16,288 bases of DNA from Actinobacteria bacterium UBA3120 (GTDB lineage: Bacteria > Actinomycetota > Actinomycetes > S36-B12): assembly GCA_002365735.1 (NCBI GenBank), contig DEZY01000025.1, positions 300-16,587 on the forward strand, read 5' to 3'. Positions 1 through 8,284 of this stretch are shown piece by piece (positions within the stretch are counted from its first letter, which is position 1; each line of letters opens with the position of its first letter). The position numbers were made by a program, and so were the translations under genes. The notes beneath the pieces are model-generated. The model did not search any database. It saw only the letters and a program-made list of their open reading frames with translations, and was not told the origin of the DNA.

Positions 1-481
1 GGTCTTCAAAACCTGCAACCGGAGCACCTGCCGAAACTGCACAGACTTTAAAAGTGTGCGGCGCTGATGTCACGGCGTCGCCGTGACTCATCCAGACTGA
101 AATCGACTCGGGAACATCGGAAAAAATCTTGGCACTATGTGTTGATAGTTCAGTGCGTCCATACTCACTGGTACCGGTGTGAGCTACTTCACCGCCGAGT
201 GATTTAGCCATCAATTGAAAGCCGTAGCAAATCCCAAAAACTGGAAGACCCAGATCGAAAATCGTCAAGTCAAACGCCGGCGCACCTTCTGCATACACGC
301 TGGACGGGCCGCCGCTGAGGATAATCGCTGAAGGAGACTTAGCCGTCACTTCATCTGCAGTAATAGTGTGGGCAACGATCTCGGAAAAAATATTTTCTTG
401 GCGTACCCGGCGAGCAATCAGCTGCGCGTATTGGGCACCGAAATCAACAACAAGTACGGGTCCAGATGGATTCGACAGCAT
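1..481 (-). CDS. guaA: GMP synthase (glutamine-hydrolysing), N-terminal part, truncated by window edge
   Basis: GuaA converts XMP to GMP using ammonia released from glutamine, in the cytoplasm; it is the last step of GMP synthesis. Only the first 160 codons, on the minus strand, are inside the window, and they cover most of the class I glutamine amidotransferase domain. Visible marks are [18 protein letters not shown] (residues 9-26), the oxyanion segment GGPSSVY (57-63), the nucleophile elbow GICYGFQ with catalytic Cys85, and MSHGD further on. The ATG at 481 fits the family start; no clear Shine-Dalgarno lies before it. The ATP-pyrophosphatase and dimerisation domains would be beyond the left edge. 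Its partners guaB and guaB3 lie about 9 kb away on the same strand, as in other actinobacteria. The frame is intact over the part seen. Confidence 0.95.
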   Translation of the reverse strand, partial: MLSNPSGPVLVVDFGAQYAQLIARRVRQENIFSEIVAHTITADEVTAKSPSAIILSGGPSSVYAEGAPAFDLTIFDLGLPVFGICYGFQLMAKSLGGEVAHTGTSEYGRTELSTHSAKIFSDVPESISVWMSHGDAVTSAPHTFKVCAVSAGAPVAGFED

Positions 482-533
482 GACCCAAGCGTAGTAGCGG
501 TGCGATTACCGTCTCTGACCCGATCGGGTGACC

Positions 534-785
534 TCAGCTACTAAATGCGCCGAGCGCTAAGAGCGAGGCGATGAGCAGCAAGTAGATGAGTCCACCGACG
601 ACAAAGGTCAAAATCATGAATCTACGGGCCCAGCGCGAGGCTCGGGCCGCCCCGCTTTCATCATCGCTGTCGAGCCGTCGACGTGCAGTGAAAGCGAAAA
701 CAACCGCAACAACGCCTAACGGCAAAAAAAAGAAGATCGCGCCAACCAAAGACGATGTCATATGCGTTTTGGCGGCTGAAGTCAT
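534..785 (-). CDS. Small CD225/dispanin-like two-helix membrane protein
   Basis: A short membrane protein, 83 residues from the ATG at 785. It has two hydrophobic helices (SLVGAIFFFLPLGVVAVVFAF and FMILTFVVGGLIYLLLIASLLAL) joined by a polar, positively charged loop with an acidic patch (RRRLDSDDESGAARASRWARR). The pattern PLGVVAVVF, then a charged loop ending A..AS..ARR before the second helix, is that of the CD225/dispanin family. Actinobacteria have many such proteins and their function is mostly unknown. The start is uncertain: an in-frame GTG at 830 would give 98 residues and an ATG at 761 would give 75. None has a convincing ribosome binding site. It lies between the AraC gene and guaA, all on the minus strand. 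I infer the family from hydropathy and motif layout only. Confidence 0.68.
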   Translation of the reverse strand: MTSAAKTHMTSSLVGAIFFFLPLGVVAVVFAFTARRRLDSDDESGAARASRWARRFMILTFVVGGLIYLLLIASLLALGAFSS

Positions 786-852
786 TGCCCAACCATAATC
801 GCCCCGATCGCAGGCAGACTTGGCAGACACGTCGAATTAGCGAGTTAGCAAA

Positions 853-1830
853 CTAAGCACCGCGCAAGGTCTCTGAAGGAAGTTCCCCGTAACGATCTGC
901 GTAGTAGTGGGAGAAGCGACCTAGATGGGTGAAACCCCAGCCTCCGGCGATTTCAGAGACCGTGCGATCACCGTTTTCGCATTGGCTCAACTCCACGTGC
1001 ACTCCGCGGAGCTTGACTTCACGCAAGTACTGAGTGGGCGAGAGACCCACGTAGGAACGAAACCCTTCTTGCAGGCTTCGGACACTGACCCCCGCATGTG
1101 CAGCCATTTCGCCGATGGTCAGATTGTCAAATGTTTTCTCTTCACACAATGACATCGCTTTTCGCACGGAACGGGGCGCAGCCGGCTCTGCAGCCTTCGT
1201 CAGGCAAGCCGAATAGTTATGTGGCTGGGCTGTGAGTAGACCCGTAAGACAAGCCGACTCTATTTCGGCCTGCACGCATTCATGAAGCTCCGGAACGTCG
1301 CTGTCAAAATTCTGAACCAGGACATCGACGATCCGACGCCACGATCTAATGCCCGGGTCATCCATCTGCATCGCAAGATCGAATCGAATCGGTGCCGAAA
1401 GACTCCTGCCCATAAGCTCTTCGAGGCGCCTTTCCACACTGATCCGTGAAAGGTGAATGAGTAAGTGTGGCGATTGAGCCTGCCAGGTCATATCAAGGTG
1501 CTCGGTGGGCGAAGGGACCGAAGCGACCCGGGTACTTGACTCAACATTTTGAGAGCCGCAGGTCACTCGACCCCCGCCTGAAAGTGGGATCTGAACCAGG
1601 AAAAAAGAATTGAGCTCCCCGGGGGTTATGTTCACTTCGGCGCCGTAATCCAGGTAGTTCACAGACAAGTCTTTGAGTTTCACCGAATTATGGACAGCGT
1701 CCACTTCCCCTGATGCGGCTGCAGTAGTCAGTCGATGTGGACAAAAAACACGAGCGACTTGATCTCTGGCGTCGTCTAGATCGTGGGTCCGAAATAGTGT
1801 GTGATTACTGAGCAATTCCTTCACCGCCAT
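853..1830 (-). CDS. AraC-family transcriptional regulator
   Basis: A DNA-binding activator or repressor with an N-terminal sensor domain and a C-terminal AraC/XylS domain. Counting from the ATG at 1830 it has 325 residues. The N-terminal half (from FRTHDLDDARDQVARVFCPHRL) resembles the AraC-like ligand-binding domain found in regulators of catabolic genes. The last ~100 residues hold two helix-turn-helix units: LTIGEMAAHAGVSVRSLQEGF, with the typical GLSPTQYLREVKLRGV linker, and TVSEIAGGWGFTHLGRFSHYY. The frame continues upstream to a TTG at 1932 (359 residues), but that 34-residue extension is basic and unlike the family, so I prefer 1830. It is divergent from the SDR gene at 2012 and probably controls it; the ligand cannot be read from the sequence. 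Confidence 0.88.
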   Translation of the reverse strand: MAVKELLSNHTLFRTHDLDDARDQVARVFCPHRLTTAAASGEVDAVHNSVKLKDLSVNYLDYGAEVNITPGELNSFFLVQIPLSGGGRVTCGSQNVESSTRVASVPSPTEHLDMTWQAQSPHLLIHLSRISVERRLEELMGRSLSAPIRFDLAMQMDDPGIRSWRRIVDVLVQNFDSDVPELHECVQAEIESACLTGLLTAQPHNYSACLTKAAEPAAPRSVRKAMSLCEEKTFDNLTIGEMAAHAGVSVRSLQEGFRSYVGLSPTQYLREVKLRGVHVELSQCENGDRTVSEIAGGWGFTHLGRFSHYYADRYGELPSETLRGA

Positions 1831-1937
1831 ACGGCCAGTTTTCAGCAGATTACCCAAATACGCACCCAAATGGCGATATTTCTTGCGTTTTCTGGATATT
1901 GGCCTCTGTGAATGGCTTGGCAAGTGCGTCAACTCGG

Positions 1938-1986
1938 TCTAATCTCCACCACACCATGGTCCATAAATTAGATTGAATTCAGATTA
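1938..1986. promoter_or_regulatory. Candidate AraC-type operator in divergent araC/SDR region
   Basis: AGATT occurs at 1970-1974 and again at 1981-1985, 11 bases apart, which is one helical turn. An inverted copy, TAATCT, lies at 1940-1945. AraC-family dimers often bind direct half-sites on one face of the helix, and this region separates the regulator from its divergent neighbour. The repeats are short and AT-rich, so chance is a real alternative. I see no promoter here that I would defend. Confidence 0.25.
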
Positions 1987-1999
1987 TGTCCCCAAAAGT

Positions 2000-2005
2000 A
2001 AGGAA
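2000..2005 (+). promoter_or_regulatory. Ribosome binding site deciding the SDR start
   Basis: AAGGAA lies 6 bases before the ATG at 2012. It favours that start over the in-frame TTG at 1973, which would add 13 residues and has no such site. Confidence 0.7.
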
Positions 2006-2011
2006 TCCACC

Positions 2012-2812
2012 ATGACAACGAACGCTGCTCCGCTCGAGGGCAAGGTTGCAATTCTCACCGGGGCGGCCACTATTTTTGGAATCGCCGTCGCCAAAGAACT
2101 GGTCGACCAAGGTGCGCAGATCTATTTGGTCGATATCAACAGTGCCGGACTTGAAGAAGCCCTCAACCAATGCGGCGCAGCCGCTTCAGGCCTGTGTATG
2201 GATATCACCAGCGATACAGGAATCTCCGAAATTGTCAGCCAAACTGCCGCAACGTGGGGTGGGATCGACGTGCTGATCAACTTGGCCTGTTCCTATGAGG
2301 ACTCCGGAGCTGACAGCACCCGCGAGGAATGGATGAACACTTTCAATGTCAATGTCGCCAGTGCTGCAATGCTCGCTCAGGCCGTGCGTCCACACATGAT
2401 TCAGCGCGGCGGTGGTTCAATTGTCAATCTCAGCTCCATTAGTTCCAAGGTTGCACAGATCGGGCGATGGACGTATCCGGTGTCTAAGGCCGCCATGGTC
2501 CAACTCACTCGGAACATGGCCATGGATTTCGCACCCGATCACATCAGGGTGAATTCGGTCTCCCCCGGATGGACCTGGTCGGCCATTATGGATTCGCTCT
2601 CCGGTGGCAACCGAGAAAAAACCGATGCCGTTGCAGCACCATTTCACCTCACCCAACGAGTCGGCGACCCACGGGAAGTCGCCCGTGTGATTGCTTTTCT
2701 TTGCAGTGAAGCTTCTTCCGTTGTCACTGGGGCGGACTGGGCCGCCGATGGTGGTTACAGCGCCATGGGCCCCGAACAGGGGGTCCCGGCGATTCCACTT
2801 CTCATGGAGTAG
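2012..2812 (+). CDS. Short-chain dehydrogenase/reductase (SDR) with atypical cofactor motifs
   Basis: A Rossmann-fold NAD(P)-dependent oxidoreductase of the classical SDR superfamily, 266 residues, of usual length. The catalytic set is present: Ser142 (in NLSSISS), Tyr155 and Lys159 (YPVSK), with NVN at 112-114. Asp41 at the end of beta-2 suggests NAD(H). The SPGWTWS segment (184-190) and the C-terminal VTGADWAADGGYS are typical. Two cofactor motifs are unusual: TGxxxGxG reads TGAATIFG (16-23), with Ile21 where the middle glycine should be, and NNAG reads NLAC (90-93). I recall related SDRs with the same pattern, so this may be a subfamily trait and not damage. Substrate unknown. It is divergent from the AraC gene, its likely regulator, and ends 6 bases from the stop of the convergent monooxygenase. 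Confidence 0.9.
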   Translation: MTTNAAPLEGKVAILTGAATIFGIAVAKELVDQGAQIYLVDINSAGLEEALNQCGAAASGLCMDITSDTGISEIVSQTAATWGGIDVLINLACSYEDSGADSTREEWMNTFNVNVASAAMLAQAVRPHMIQRGGGSIVNLSSISSKVAQIGRWTYPVSKAAMVQLTRNMAMDFAPDHIRVNSVSPGWTWSAIMDSLSGGNREKTDAVAAPFHLTQRVGDPREVARVIAFLCSEASSVVTGADWAADGGYSAMGPEQGVPAIPLLME

Positions 2813-2818
2813 CGGCTA

Positions 2819-4324
2819 CTACCTTTTCGCAGCGCCGATTTGCGCATCTCGGCGCTTGATTAGCTTTCCTTCGATGCTCGCATAGTTTCTCGGATCAATG
2901 GGCAATAGCCACTCTTGAAACCGCTTAAAGCCGCTGATTTTCTCATCTAGGTCTGAAAGCAATTCATCAACATTGTGCACTGAGAACGGGATGATGTTGG
3001 TGCCACGAGCGTGTTTGCCCTCAGTACGTTCCTCCATCCACTCCAGTCTCTTGTCGGTGAATGCGATCTGTTCAGCATCACTGGGTAATTCCAGCATTCC
3101 TGACAGATGTGCAGCAATCCACCAAGCTCCCGCCTCAGCATTTAGTTGACTAAAGAATGATGAGTTGTAACCATTGAATGCCAGACGTGGCACACCGATC
3201 GGCAAAATTTGTCGGTAGAGCCTGAAGTTATTCTTGGAGTCGGTAATTCTGTCCATCAACTCTTGTGAAAAGAACGGAACCCCTTGATAAAAACCAGTCC
3301 CGCAAATAATTGCCTCAACCGGAATTTGTTTGCCATTGCCCAATGTCGCCAATCCAGGCTCAAGCTTGGTGATTTCAGTGTCGCGTTCGACGACCAATTT
3401 ACCTTCTTGAACATATGTGAAGAAATTGTCAGAAGCCAAACTCACGGTACTGCGAACAATTGTGTCCAGACCTGTATGTGGATTGAGATCAATGTCATCT
3501 AACTTAAATTGAGATGTCACAACCGATTGCACACTGCCAAGCATTCCTGCACTCACAGCTTTTCCTTTGCCGTGTAAGAATTTTTCAAATCCCTTTAATT
3601 CAACATAGGGAAACAAGGCTTCGCCCATGCGAGTGAGGAGCAGCATCTTGTAATTAAGCACGTTCTTGAATTTCTTAGGGATCTTCCAAATAATTTTCCG
3701 AGCAACCACGGTGGTGGATTTACTCGTCCCTACCGTTGCGGCTGCCACGTCACAGGCGGACTTTCCGAATCCGACCACGAGAACGTCTTTACCAACGACT
3801 TCGTCGACATTATGGAAGTCACACGCGTGCTCGATTGTGCCGCCCGCGTCAAGGAACGCCTGCTCTCCCTCAAATTTCGGCACAAAGGGGTCCGAGAAGA
3901 TTCCATTTGCAACTACCAGAAAATCGAATTTCTCTTCATGGTTTCCTTGGGAATCGCTCGTCATTACGTTCCACGATTGCGTAGCCTCCTCAAATATTGT
4001 CGATTCCACCATTGTGTTGAGTGCGATAGCGTCACCAAGTCCAAAATGATCCACGTAGGCGGCCATATATTTTTGCACTTGCTCACCGGAAGGCCATTCA
4101 GGGTAATCTTTTGGGTAAGGAAAATCTGATAGGGCATAGGTGCTTCGTACATTTTGAGTCGTGAGCCCCGGATAGCGCCTTGAGCTCGACCACACTCCAC
4201 CCACTTCGGAGTCCTTCTCGAACACCGAAACCGACCATCCGAAGTCCTTAAAGACTTTGGCGCTCACTAATCCGGCAAATCCTGCTCCGACTATGGCAAT
4301 ATTGGCTACTTGGGGCTGATCCAT
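2819..4324 (-). CDS. Flavin-containing (class B) monooxygenase
   Basis: A cytoplasmic FAD- and NADPH-dependent monooxygenase of 501 residues, expected to insert one oxygen at a nucleophilic N or S atom or at a ketone. FAD site: GAGFAG at 13-18, Glu36 for the ribose, GGVW at 42-45. NADPH site: GFGKSA at 185-190. ATG-type motif region: CGTGFYQGVPF. The FMO fingerprint FxGxxxHxxxF is recognisable but altered: AGGTIEHACDF (160-170), with Ala in place of the first Phe and His166 and Phe170 kept. The ATG at 4324 is preceded by GAGGAG at good spacing. The gene is AT-richer than its neighbours: three 60-base blocks counted by hand gave 38%, 43% and 48% GC, against 52-60% in blocks from groEL, the Mo-hydroxylase and the AraC gene. 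It may have been acquired separately. Substrate unknown. Confidence 0.88.
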   Translation of the reverse strand: MDQPQVANIAIVGAGFAGLVSAKVFKDFGWSVSVFEKDSEVGGVWSSSRRYPGLTTQNVRSTYALSDFPYPKDYPEWPSGEQVQKYMAAYVDHFGLGDAIALNTMVESTIFEEATQSWNVMTSDSQGNHEEKFDFLVVANGIFSDPFVPKFEGEQAFLDAGGTIEHACDFHNVDEVVGKDVLVVGFGKSACDVAAATVGTSKSTTVVARKIIWKIPKKFKNVLNYKMLLLTRMGEALFPYVELKGFEKFLHGKGKAVSAGMLGSVQSVVTSQFKLDDIDLNPHTGLDTIVRSTVSLASDNFFTYVQEGKLVVERDTEITKLEPGLATLGNGKQIPVEAIICGTGFYQGVPFFSQELMDRITDSKNNFRLYRQILPIGVPRLAFNGYNSSFFSQLNAEAGAWWIAAHLSGMLELPSDAEQIAFTDKRLEWMEERTEGKHARGTNIIPFSVHNVDELLSDLDEKISGFKRFQEWLLPIDPRNYASIEGKLIKRRDAQIGAAKR

Positions 4325-4539
4325 CCCGCATCTCCTCTGGTTGAAGATTGCCTAGGTTACGGTCCGCCTGGCAAATCTCCTAGCCACTGCGCGCAGCCTC
4401 TATCCCTTACGCGCATCTAATTCGGCGGCGCCTACCAAATCCTCGAGAGTCGGCTAAATCGAGGTATTTTTGGGAATTCGCCACATAAATCTGAACTCCG
4501 GCCTACAGTTTTGCCACTAGCAACCGTGAAAGGGGCCCC

Positions 4540-5016
4540 ATGCAGCACATTAAGGTGACCGTCGACGGCACCACTTATCACAAAGAAGTAGAACCTCGAA
4601 CCCTCCTCGTGCATTTTTTACGCGAGGACTTAGGTCGTGTCGGCACCGTGGTCGGTTGCGACACCTCTAACTGTGGCGCATGCACTGTCCTCGTTGACGC
4701 AGTGAGCGTGAAGTCATGCAGCATGTTGGCTGTTCAAGCCGACGGCAGTGAGATCACCACCATCCAAGGGGTCTCCGACGGAAACGACTGGCACCCAGTT
4801 CAATCTGCCTTCAAGGAATGCCACGGATTGCAGTGCGGCTACTGCACGCCTGGAATGGTGATGAGCTCAATTGACTTACTCAATGAGAACCCAAATCCAA
4901 CCGAGGCAGAAATACGGGAGGGGCTTGAAGGAAATCTGTGTCGCTGCACCGGATATCACAACATTGTCAAAAGTGTTCAGCGCGCGGCCGAACTCATGGA
5001 AGGAGCTAAGTCATGA
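4540..5016 (+). CDS. Molybdenum hydroxylase small subunit, two [2Fe-2S] clusters (CoxS-like)
   Basis: The electron-transfer subunit of an xanthine oxidase-family enzyme, 158 residues, normal length. The plant-type ferredoxin domain holds the first cluster at Cys40, Cys45, Cys48 and Cys60 ([11 protein letters not shown]). The helical domain holds the second at Cys99, Cys102, Cys134 and Cys136 (QCGYCTPGM and NLCRCTGY). All eight cysteines are present, so the subunit should be functional. It passes electrons from the Mo site of the large subunit to FAD in the medium subunit. It is the first gene of the operon; AAAGGGG precedes the ATG closely. Its stop overlaps the next start (ATGA at 5013-5016), which implies translational coupling. 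The 215 bases upstream also serve the divergent monooxygenase; I could not identify a firm promoter there. Confidence 0.95.
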   Translation: MQHIKVTVDGTTYHKEVEPRTLLVHFLREDLGRVGTVVGCDTSNCGACTVLVDAVSVKSCSMLAVQADGSEITTIQGVSDGNDWHPVQSAFKECHGLQCGYCTPGMVMSSIDLLNENPNPTEAEIREGLEGNLCRCTGYHNIVKSVQRAAELMEGAKS

Positions 5017-7379
5017 CTGATGTAGTAGATACAGGAACAGCGCTCGGGCGGCCCATTAAGCGCAAGGAAGACGCACGGTTACTTCACGGGCAAACAAACT
5101 GGACAGACAACATTCAACTCCCCGGAACCGTCCACATGGCGATCTTGCGCAGTCCATTTGCACACGCAAAAATTACCCACCTCGACGTCAGTGGTGCACT
5201 CGCAATGCCTAATGTGGTTGCGGCATTTGGCGCAGCTGAACTTGGGGACCTAAATAGCTCGGTTCCCTGCGTCTGGCCAGTGACCGACGACATGGTTGCT
5301 CCAGACTTTCCCGCTCTTGCCAAAGACACGGTCCACCATGTAGGTGACTGCGTTGCGGTTGTTTTGGCCACGGACGCAGTCAGCGCGGTCGACGCACTCG
5401 AAGCAATGTCAGTTGACTACGAACCGCTACAGGCCGTTGTGAATATGGAAAGCGCAATCAGCCCTGGATCAACATTGGTTCACGAGGACAAGGGCACCAA
5501 CACTTGCTACGTCTACAACCTCGGTGGCGGTTATGACGAGAAAGTGAAAGAAGCAGATGTAGTTGTCAAGCGTCGGTTCATTAACCAACGTCTCATCCCT
5601 GCGTTCATGGAGCCCCGCAGCGTTGTTGCTGCCCCAATGGGCATGTCCGACGAAATCACGATGTGGACTTCGACCCAGATTCCGCACATTTTGCGTCTAC
5701 TCATTGCACTGGTTACTGGAATTCCCGAAAACAATCTGCGCGTCATCGCACCTGATGTCGGCGGCGGATTCGGGGGAAAGCTACAGATCTACCGTGAAGA
5801 AATTCTGGTTGCGCAGTTGGCTCGCAAATTGGGACGCCCGGTGAAATGGACCGAAACCCGCAGCGAGGACATGGTGGCAACCCATCATGGGCGCGATCAA
5901 ATTCAAGACATTGAGATCGCCGCAAAGTCCGACGGGACATTGGTTGGGCTTAAAGTTGATCTGAAGGCCAACATGGGCGCTTACCTGCAAATCATTACTC
6001 CAGGAGTTCCCCTTCTTGGCATGTTTATGTATCCGGGTATTTACAAAATGGATGCCTACGATTTCCAGTGCACGGGTGTGTTCACCAACACCACACCAAC
6101 TGATGCATATCGCGGTGCTGGTCGACCTGAGTCGACCTATGCAATCGAGCGAATCATGGACGAACTTGCCGCGGAGCTGGGTATGGAACCCATGGAACTT
6201 CGCCGTAAGAACTGGATTAAGCACGAGGAGTTCCCCTACACAACAATTGCGGGGCTTACCTATGACACGGGCAACTACGAACTGGCAACAGCTCGCGCAC
6301 TGGAACTCTTTGATTACGAAGGTTTGCGAACTGAGCAAAAGAGTCGCCGAGATTCCGGTGATCGTGTTCAGCTGGGAATCGGGATCTCGACCTTCACTGA
6401 AATGTGTGGCCTGGCTCCATCGCGCACCCTTGGTGCATTGAAATATGTCGCGGGTGGTTGGGAACACTGCACAGTTCGGGTCCTGCCAACCGGCAAGGTT
6501 GAAGTCATCACCGGAACCTCCCCACACGGTCAAGGCCATGAAACAGCGTGGAGTCAGATTGCCTCTAGCATTCTGGGTATTCCGGTTGAGGACATTGAGG
6601 TTGTGCACAGTGACACTGGCCGTGCACCATACGGCATGGACACCTACGGTTCGCGATCCCTCGCAGTGGGTGGCCAGGCAATTAAGGCGGCAAGCGAGCG
6701 GCTGGTTGACAAAGCCAGAGTAATCGCAGCACACCAACTCGAATGCAGCCCAGAAGACCTGGATTACGTAAACGGGGTGTTCCAAGTGAAGGGCGACCCC
6801 GAAAAAGCCCAGCCACTTGGTGCGGTCGCGTTCGAGGCCTTCACCGCACACAACTTGCCTGACGGTGTGGAACCCACTCTCTCCGCCGAGGCGACAATTG
6901 ACCCGCAGGACTTCTCTTACCCGCATGGAACCCACCTTGCGGCTATGGAAGTGGACACCGAGACGGGAAAAGTGACCCTGCGCAAGTACGTCTGCGTCGA
7001 CGACGTCGGTGTTCAAGTGAACCCCATGATTGTTGAAGGTCAAGTACACGGTGGCGTTGCCCAAGGAATTGCGCAGGCACTCTATGAAGGTGCGAGCTAT
7101 GACGAGGATGGACAGCCACAAAATGCAAACCTGTCTACCTATCTGATTCCCAGTGCACCAGATTTGCCATCTTTCATCACTGACACCACCTGCACGCCCT
7201 CAACGACTAATCCGTTAGGAACTAAGGGTGTTGGTGAGGCCGGTGCAATCGCATCAACGCCAGCGATCATGAACGGGATCGTTGACGCGATCCGGCACCT
7301 TGGAGTCAATGACGTTTTGATGCCGGCAACGCCCATGACCGTCTGGAAAACAATTCAAGCCGCCAAAGGAGGCAAATAA
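5013..7379 (+). CDS. Molybdenum hydroxylase large subunit, form II CoxL-like
   Basis: The catalytic subunit, 788 residues, binding molybdopterin cytosine dinucleotide; it hydroxylates a substrate with oxygen from water. Marks seen: GGGFGGK (250-256), AYRGAGR (365-371), GQGH (506-509), and KGVGEAGAI with the catalytic glutamate Glu742. AYRGAGR is the signature of form II, CODH-like proteins; true CO dehydrogenases (form I) carry AYxCSFR with the Cu-linked cysteine, which is absent here. The small-large-medium gene order is also that usual for form II. I therefore do not call this a CO dehydrogenase. The real substrate could be an aldehyde, a purine or an N-heterocycle; sequence alone does not tell. 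No maturation genes (coxDEF, xdhC, mob type) are in the window. Confidence 0.95.
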   Translation: MTDVVDTGTALGRPIKRKEDARLLHGQTNWTDNIQLPGTVHMAILRSPFAHAKITHLDVSGALAMPNVVAAFGAAELGDLNSSVPCVWPVTDDMVAPDFPALAKDTVHHVGDCVAVVLATDAVSAVDALEAMSVDYEPLQAVVNMESAISPGSTLVHEDKGTNTCYVYNLGGGYDEKVKEADVVVKRRFINQRLIPAFMEPRSVVAAPMGMSDEITMWTSTQIPHILRLLIALVTGIPENNLRVIAPDVGGGFGGKLQIYREEILVAQLARKLGRPVKWTETRSEDMVATHHGRDQIQDIEIAAKSDGTLVGLKVDLKANMGAYLQIITPGVPLLGMFMYPGIYKMDAYDFQCTGVFTNTTPTDAYRGAGRPESTYAIERIMDELAAELGMEPMELRRKNWIKHEEFPYTTIAGLTYDTGNYELATARALELFDYEGLRTEQKSRRDSGDRVQLGIGISTFTEMCGLAPSRTLGALKYVAGGWEHCTVRVLPTGKVEVITGTSPHGQGHETAWSQIASSILGIPVEDIEVVHSDTGRAPYGMDTYGSRSLAVGGQAIKAASERLVDKARVIAAHQLECSPEDLDYVNGVFQVKGDPEKAQPLGAVAFEAFTAHNLPDGVEPTLSAEATIDPQDFSYPHGTHLAAMEVDTETGKVTLRKYVCVDDVGVQVNPMIVEGQVHGGVAQGIAQALYEGASYDEDGQPQNANLSTYLIPSAPDLPSFITDTTCTPSTTNPLGTKGVGEAGAIASTPAIMNGIVDAIRHLGVNDVLMPATPMTVWKTIQAAKGGK

Positions 7380-8233
7380 TGATTCCCGTCGCTTTTGATT
7401 ACAAGAAGGCAAGTTCGGTTCAAGACGCTCTGGCAGCTCTGGCAGCAGGTGGCGAAGATGCCAAGCTCATGGGCGGTGGACAATCGCTTCTCCCGGTGCT
7501 TCGGCTCCGCCTAAACGCTCCGTCAGTTGTTGTCGATTGTTCCAGCATCCCTGAGATCAAGGGGATCAAGGACGAAGGCGGCAAGATCGTGATCGGAGCG
7601 GGAACCACCCACCACGCGGTGATGAACGACCCAGCGGTGAAGTCCAGCCTCAAAGTTCTCGCTGATGCAACAGCGAGTGTCGCTGATCCGCAGATCCGTC
7701 ACCGCGGAACCCTAGGTGGCGCCCTCGCGCACAGTGACCCACGTGCCGATCAGCCACCTGTTGCACTGGCCCTTGATGCCGAGTTCACCATTGCCGGTGC
7801 GACTGGTCAACGAACCGTTGCCGCGGCCGATTTTTTCCAAGGACCGTTTGAAACTGCGGTCGGACCCGACGAAATTCTGGTGAGCGTCGCGTTTCCCAAG
7901 CTTGATGGTTGGGGCGGACACTACGAAAAATTTAACCGCGCTGCCCAAGCCTGGAGCATCGTTGGTGTTGCGGCGACCGTCCGAATGGAAGGTGGCAAGA
8001 TCGCAGAAGCGCGCATTGGCTTAACCAATGTTGGTGGCACACCCCACCGCGCCAGCGCTGTCGAGCAAGCACTTGTGGGTGCAAGTTCGATTGCTGAAAT
8101 TGAGGCAGCCTCAATGCACGCATCGGACGGCCTGTCGCCATTCGCTGACGAGGATGCTGACGTTGAGTACCGCTTGCATTTGGCCCGCGTACTTACTGCG
8201 CGATCGGTCGCGAAGGCAGCCGGGATTTCCTAG
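7379..8233 (+). CDS. Molybdenum hydroxylase medium subunit, FAD-binding (CoxM-like)
   Basis: The flavoprotein subunit, 284 residues, typical length, which receives electrons from the [2Fe-2S] subunit and passes them to an acceptor. Both FAD-binding motifs of the CO dehydrogenase flavoprotein family are present: GGGQSLLP (32-39) near the N-terminus, and TLGGALAHSDPRAD (111-124). The C-terminal ~100 residues match the CO dehydrogenase flavoprotein C-terminal domain (ARIGLTNVGGTPHRASAVEQAL and following). The start codon shares one base with the stop of the large subunit (TAATG), so translation is coupled. It is the last gene of the operon and is followed 15 bases later by a strong terminator. 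Composition matches the large subunit. Confidence 0.95.
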   Translation: MIPVAFDYKKASSVQDALAALAAGGEDAKLMGGGQSLLPVLRLRLNAPSVVVDCSSIPEIKGIKDEGGKIVIGAGTTHHAVMNDPAVKSSLKVLADATASVADPQIRHRGTLGGALAHSDPRADQPPVALALDAEFTIAGATGQRTVAAADFFQGPFETAVGPDEILVSVAFPKLDGWGGHYEKFNRAAQAWSIVGVAATVRMEGGKIAEARIGLTNVGGTPHRASAVEQALVGASSIAEIEAASMHASDGLSPFADEDADVEYRLHLARVLTARSVAKAAGIS

Positions 8234-8248
8234 ACTAATTGGTAATTG

Positions 8249-8284
8249 AATCGGCTGGTGCCCTTAGCGCCAGCCGATTTTTTT
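8249..8284 (+). terminator. Rho-independent terminator of the Mo-hydroxylase operon
   Basis: A 13-bp stem (arms 8249-8261 and 8267-8279, one G-T pair) closes a 5-base loop and runs into seven T residues at 8278-8284. It lies 15 bases after the medium-subunit stop. The convergent gabD2 gene ends inside it: its TAA (8264-8266, minus strand) is in the loop, and one arm plus the T-run encode its last residues KKIGWR. On the minus strand no T-run follows, so it should terminate mainly the plus-strand operon. Confidence 0.9.

Noticed and set aside
1831-1932. 34-residue N-terminal extension of the AraC regulator from TTG 1932
   Set aside because: It is basic, unlike the family, and its ribosome binding site would be too far away. 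It is not fully excluded because the ATG at 1830 also lacks a clear site.
1973-2011. Longer SDR starting at TTG 1973
   Set aside because: The extra 13 residues do not resemble SDR N-termini, and AAGGAA is well placed for the ATG at 2012.
4325-4539. Promoters in the divergent FMO/Mo-hydroxylase region
   Set aside because: TACAGT near 4504 could be a -10 element, but no acceptable -35 lies at the right distance, and nothing better is seen on the minus strand.
4432-4614. 60-residue minus-strand open frame over the Mo-hydroxylase operon start
   Set aside because: It overlaps the certain small-subunit gene, has no ribosome binding site I can see and no family resemblance.
5781-7121. 446-residue open frame on the minus strand, antisense to the Mo-hydroxylase large subunit
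   Set aside because: It has no recognisable motifs and is rich in Cys and His. It mirrors codon bias of a gene whose plus-strand motifs are all intact, so it is a shadow frame.
5013-7379. Calling the molybdenum enzyme an aerobic CO dehydrogenase
   Set aside because: The form I AYxCSFR loop with the copper-binding Cys is absent; the sequence is AYRGAGR, and the gene order is S-L-M.
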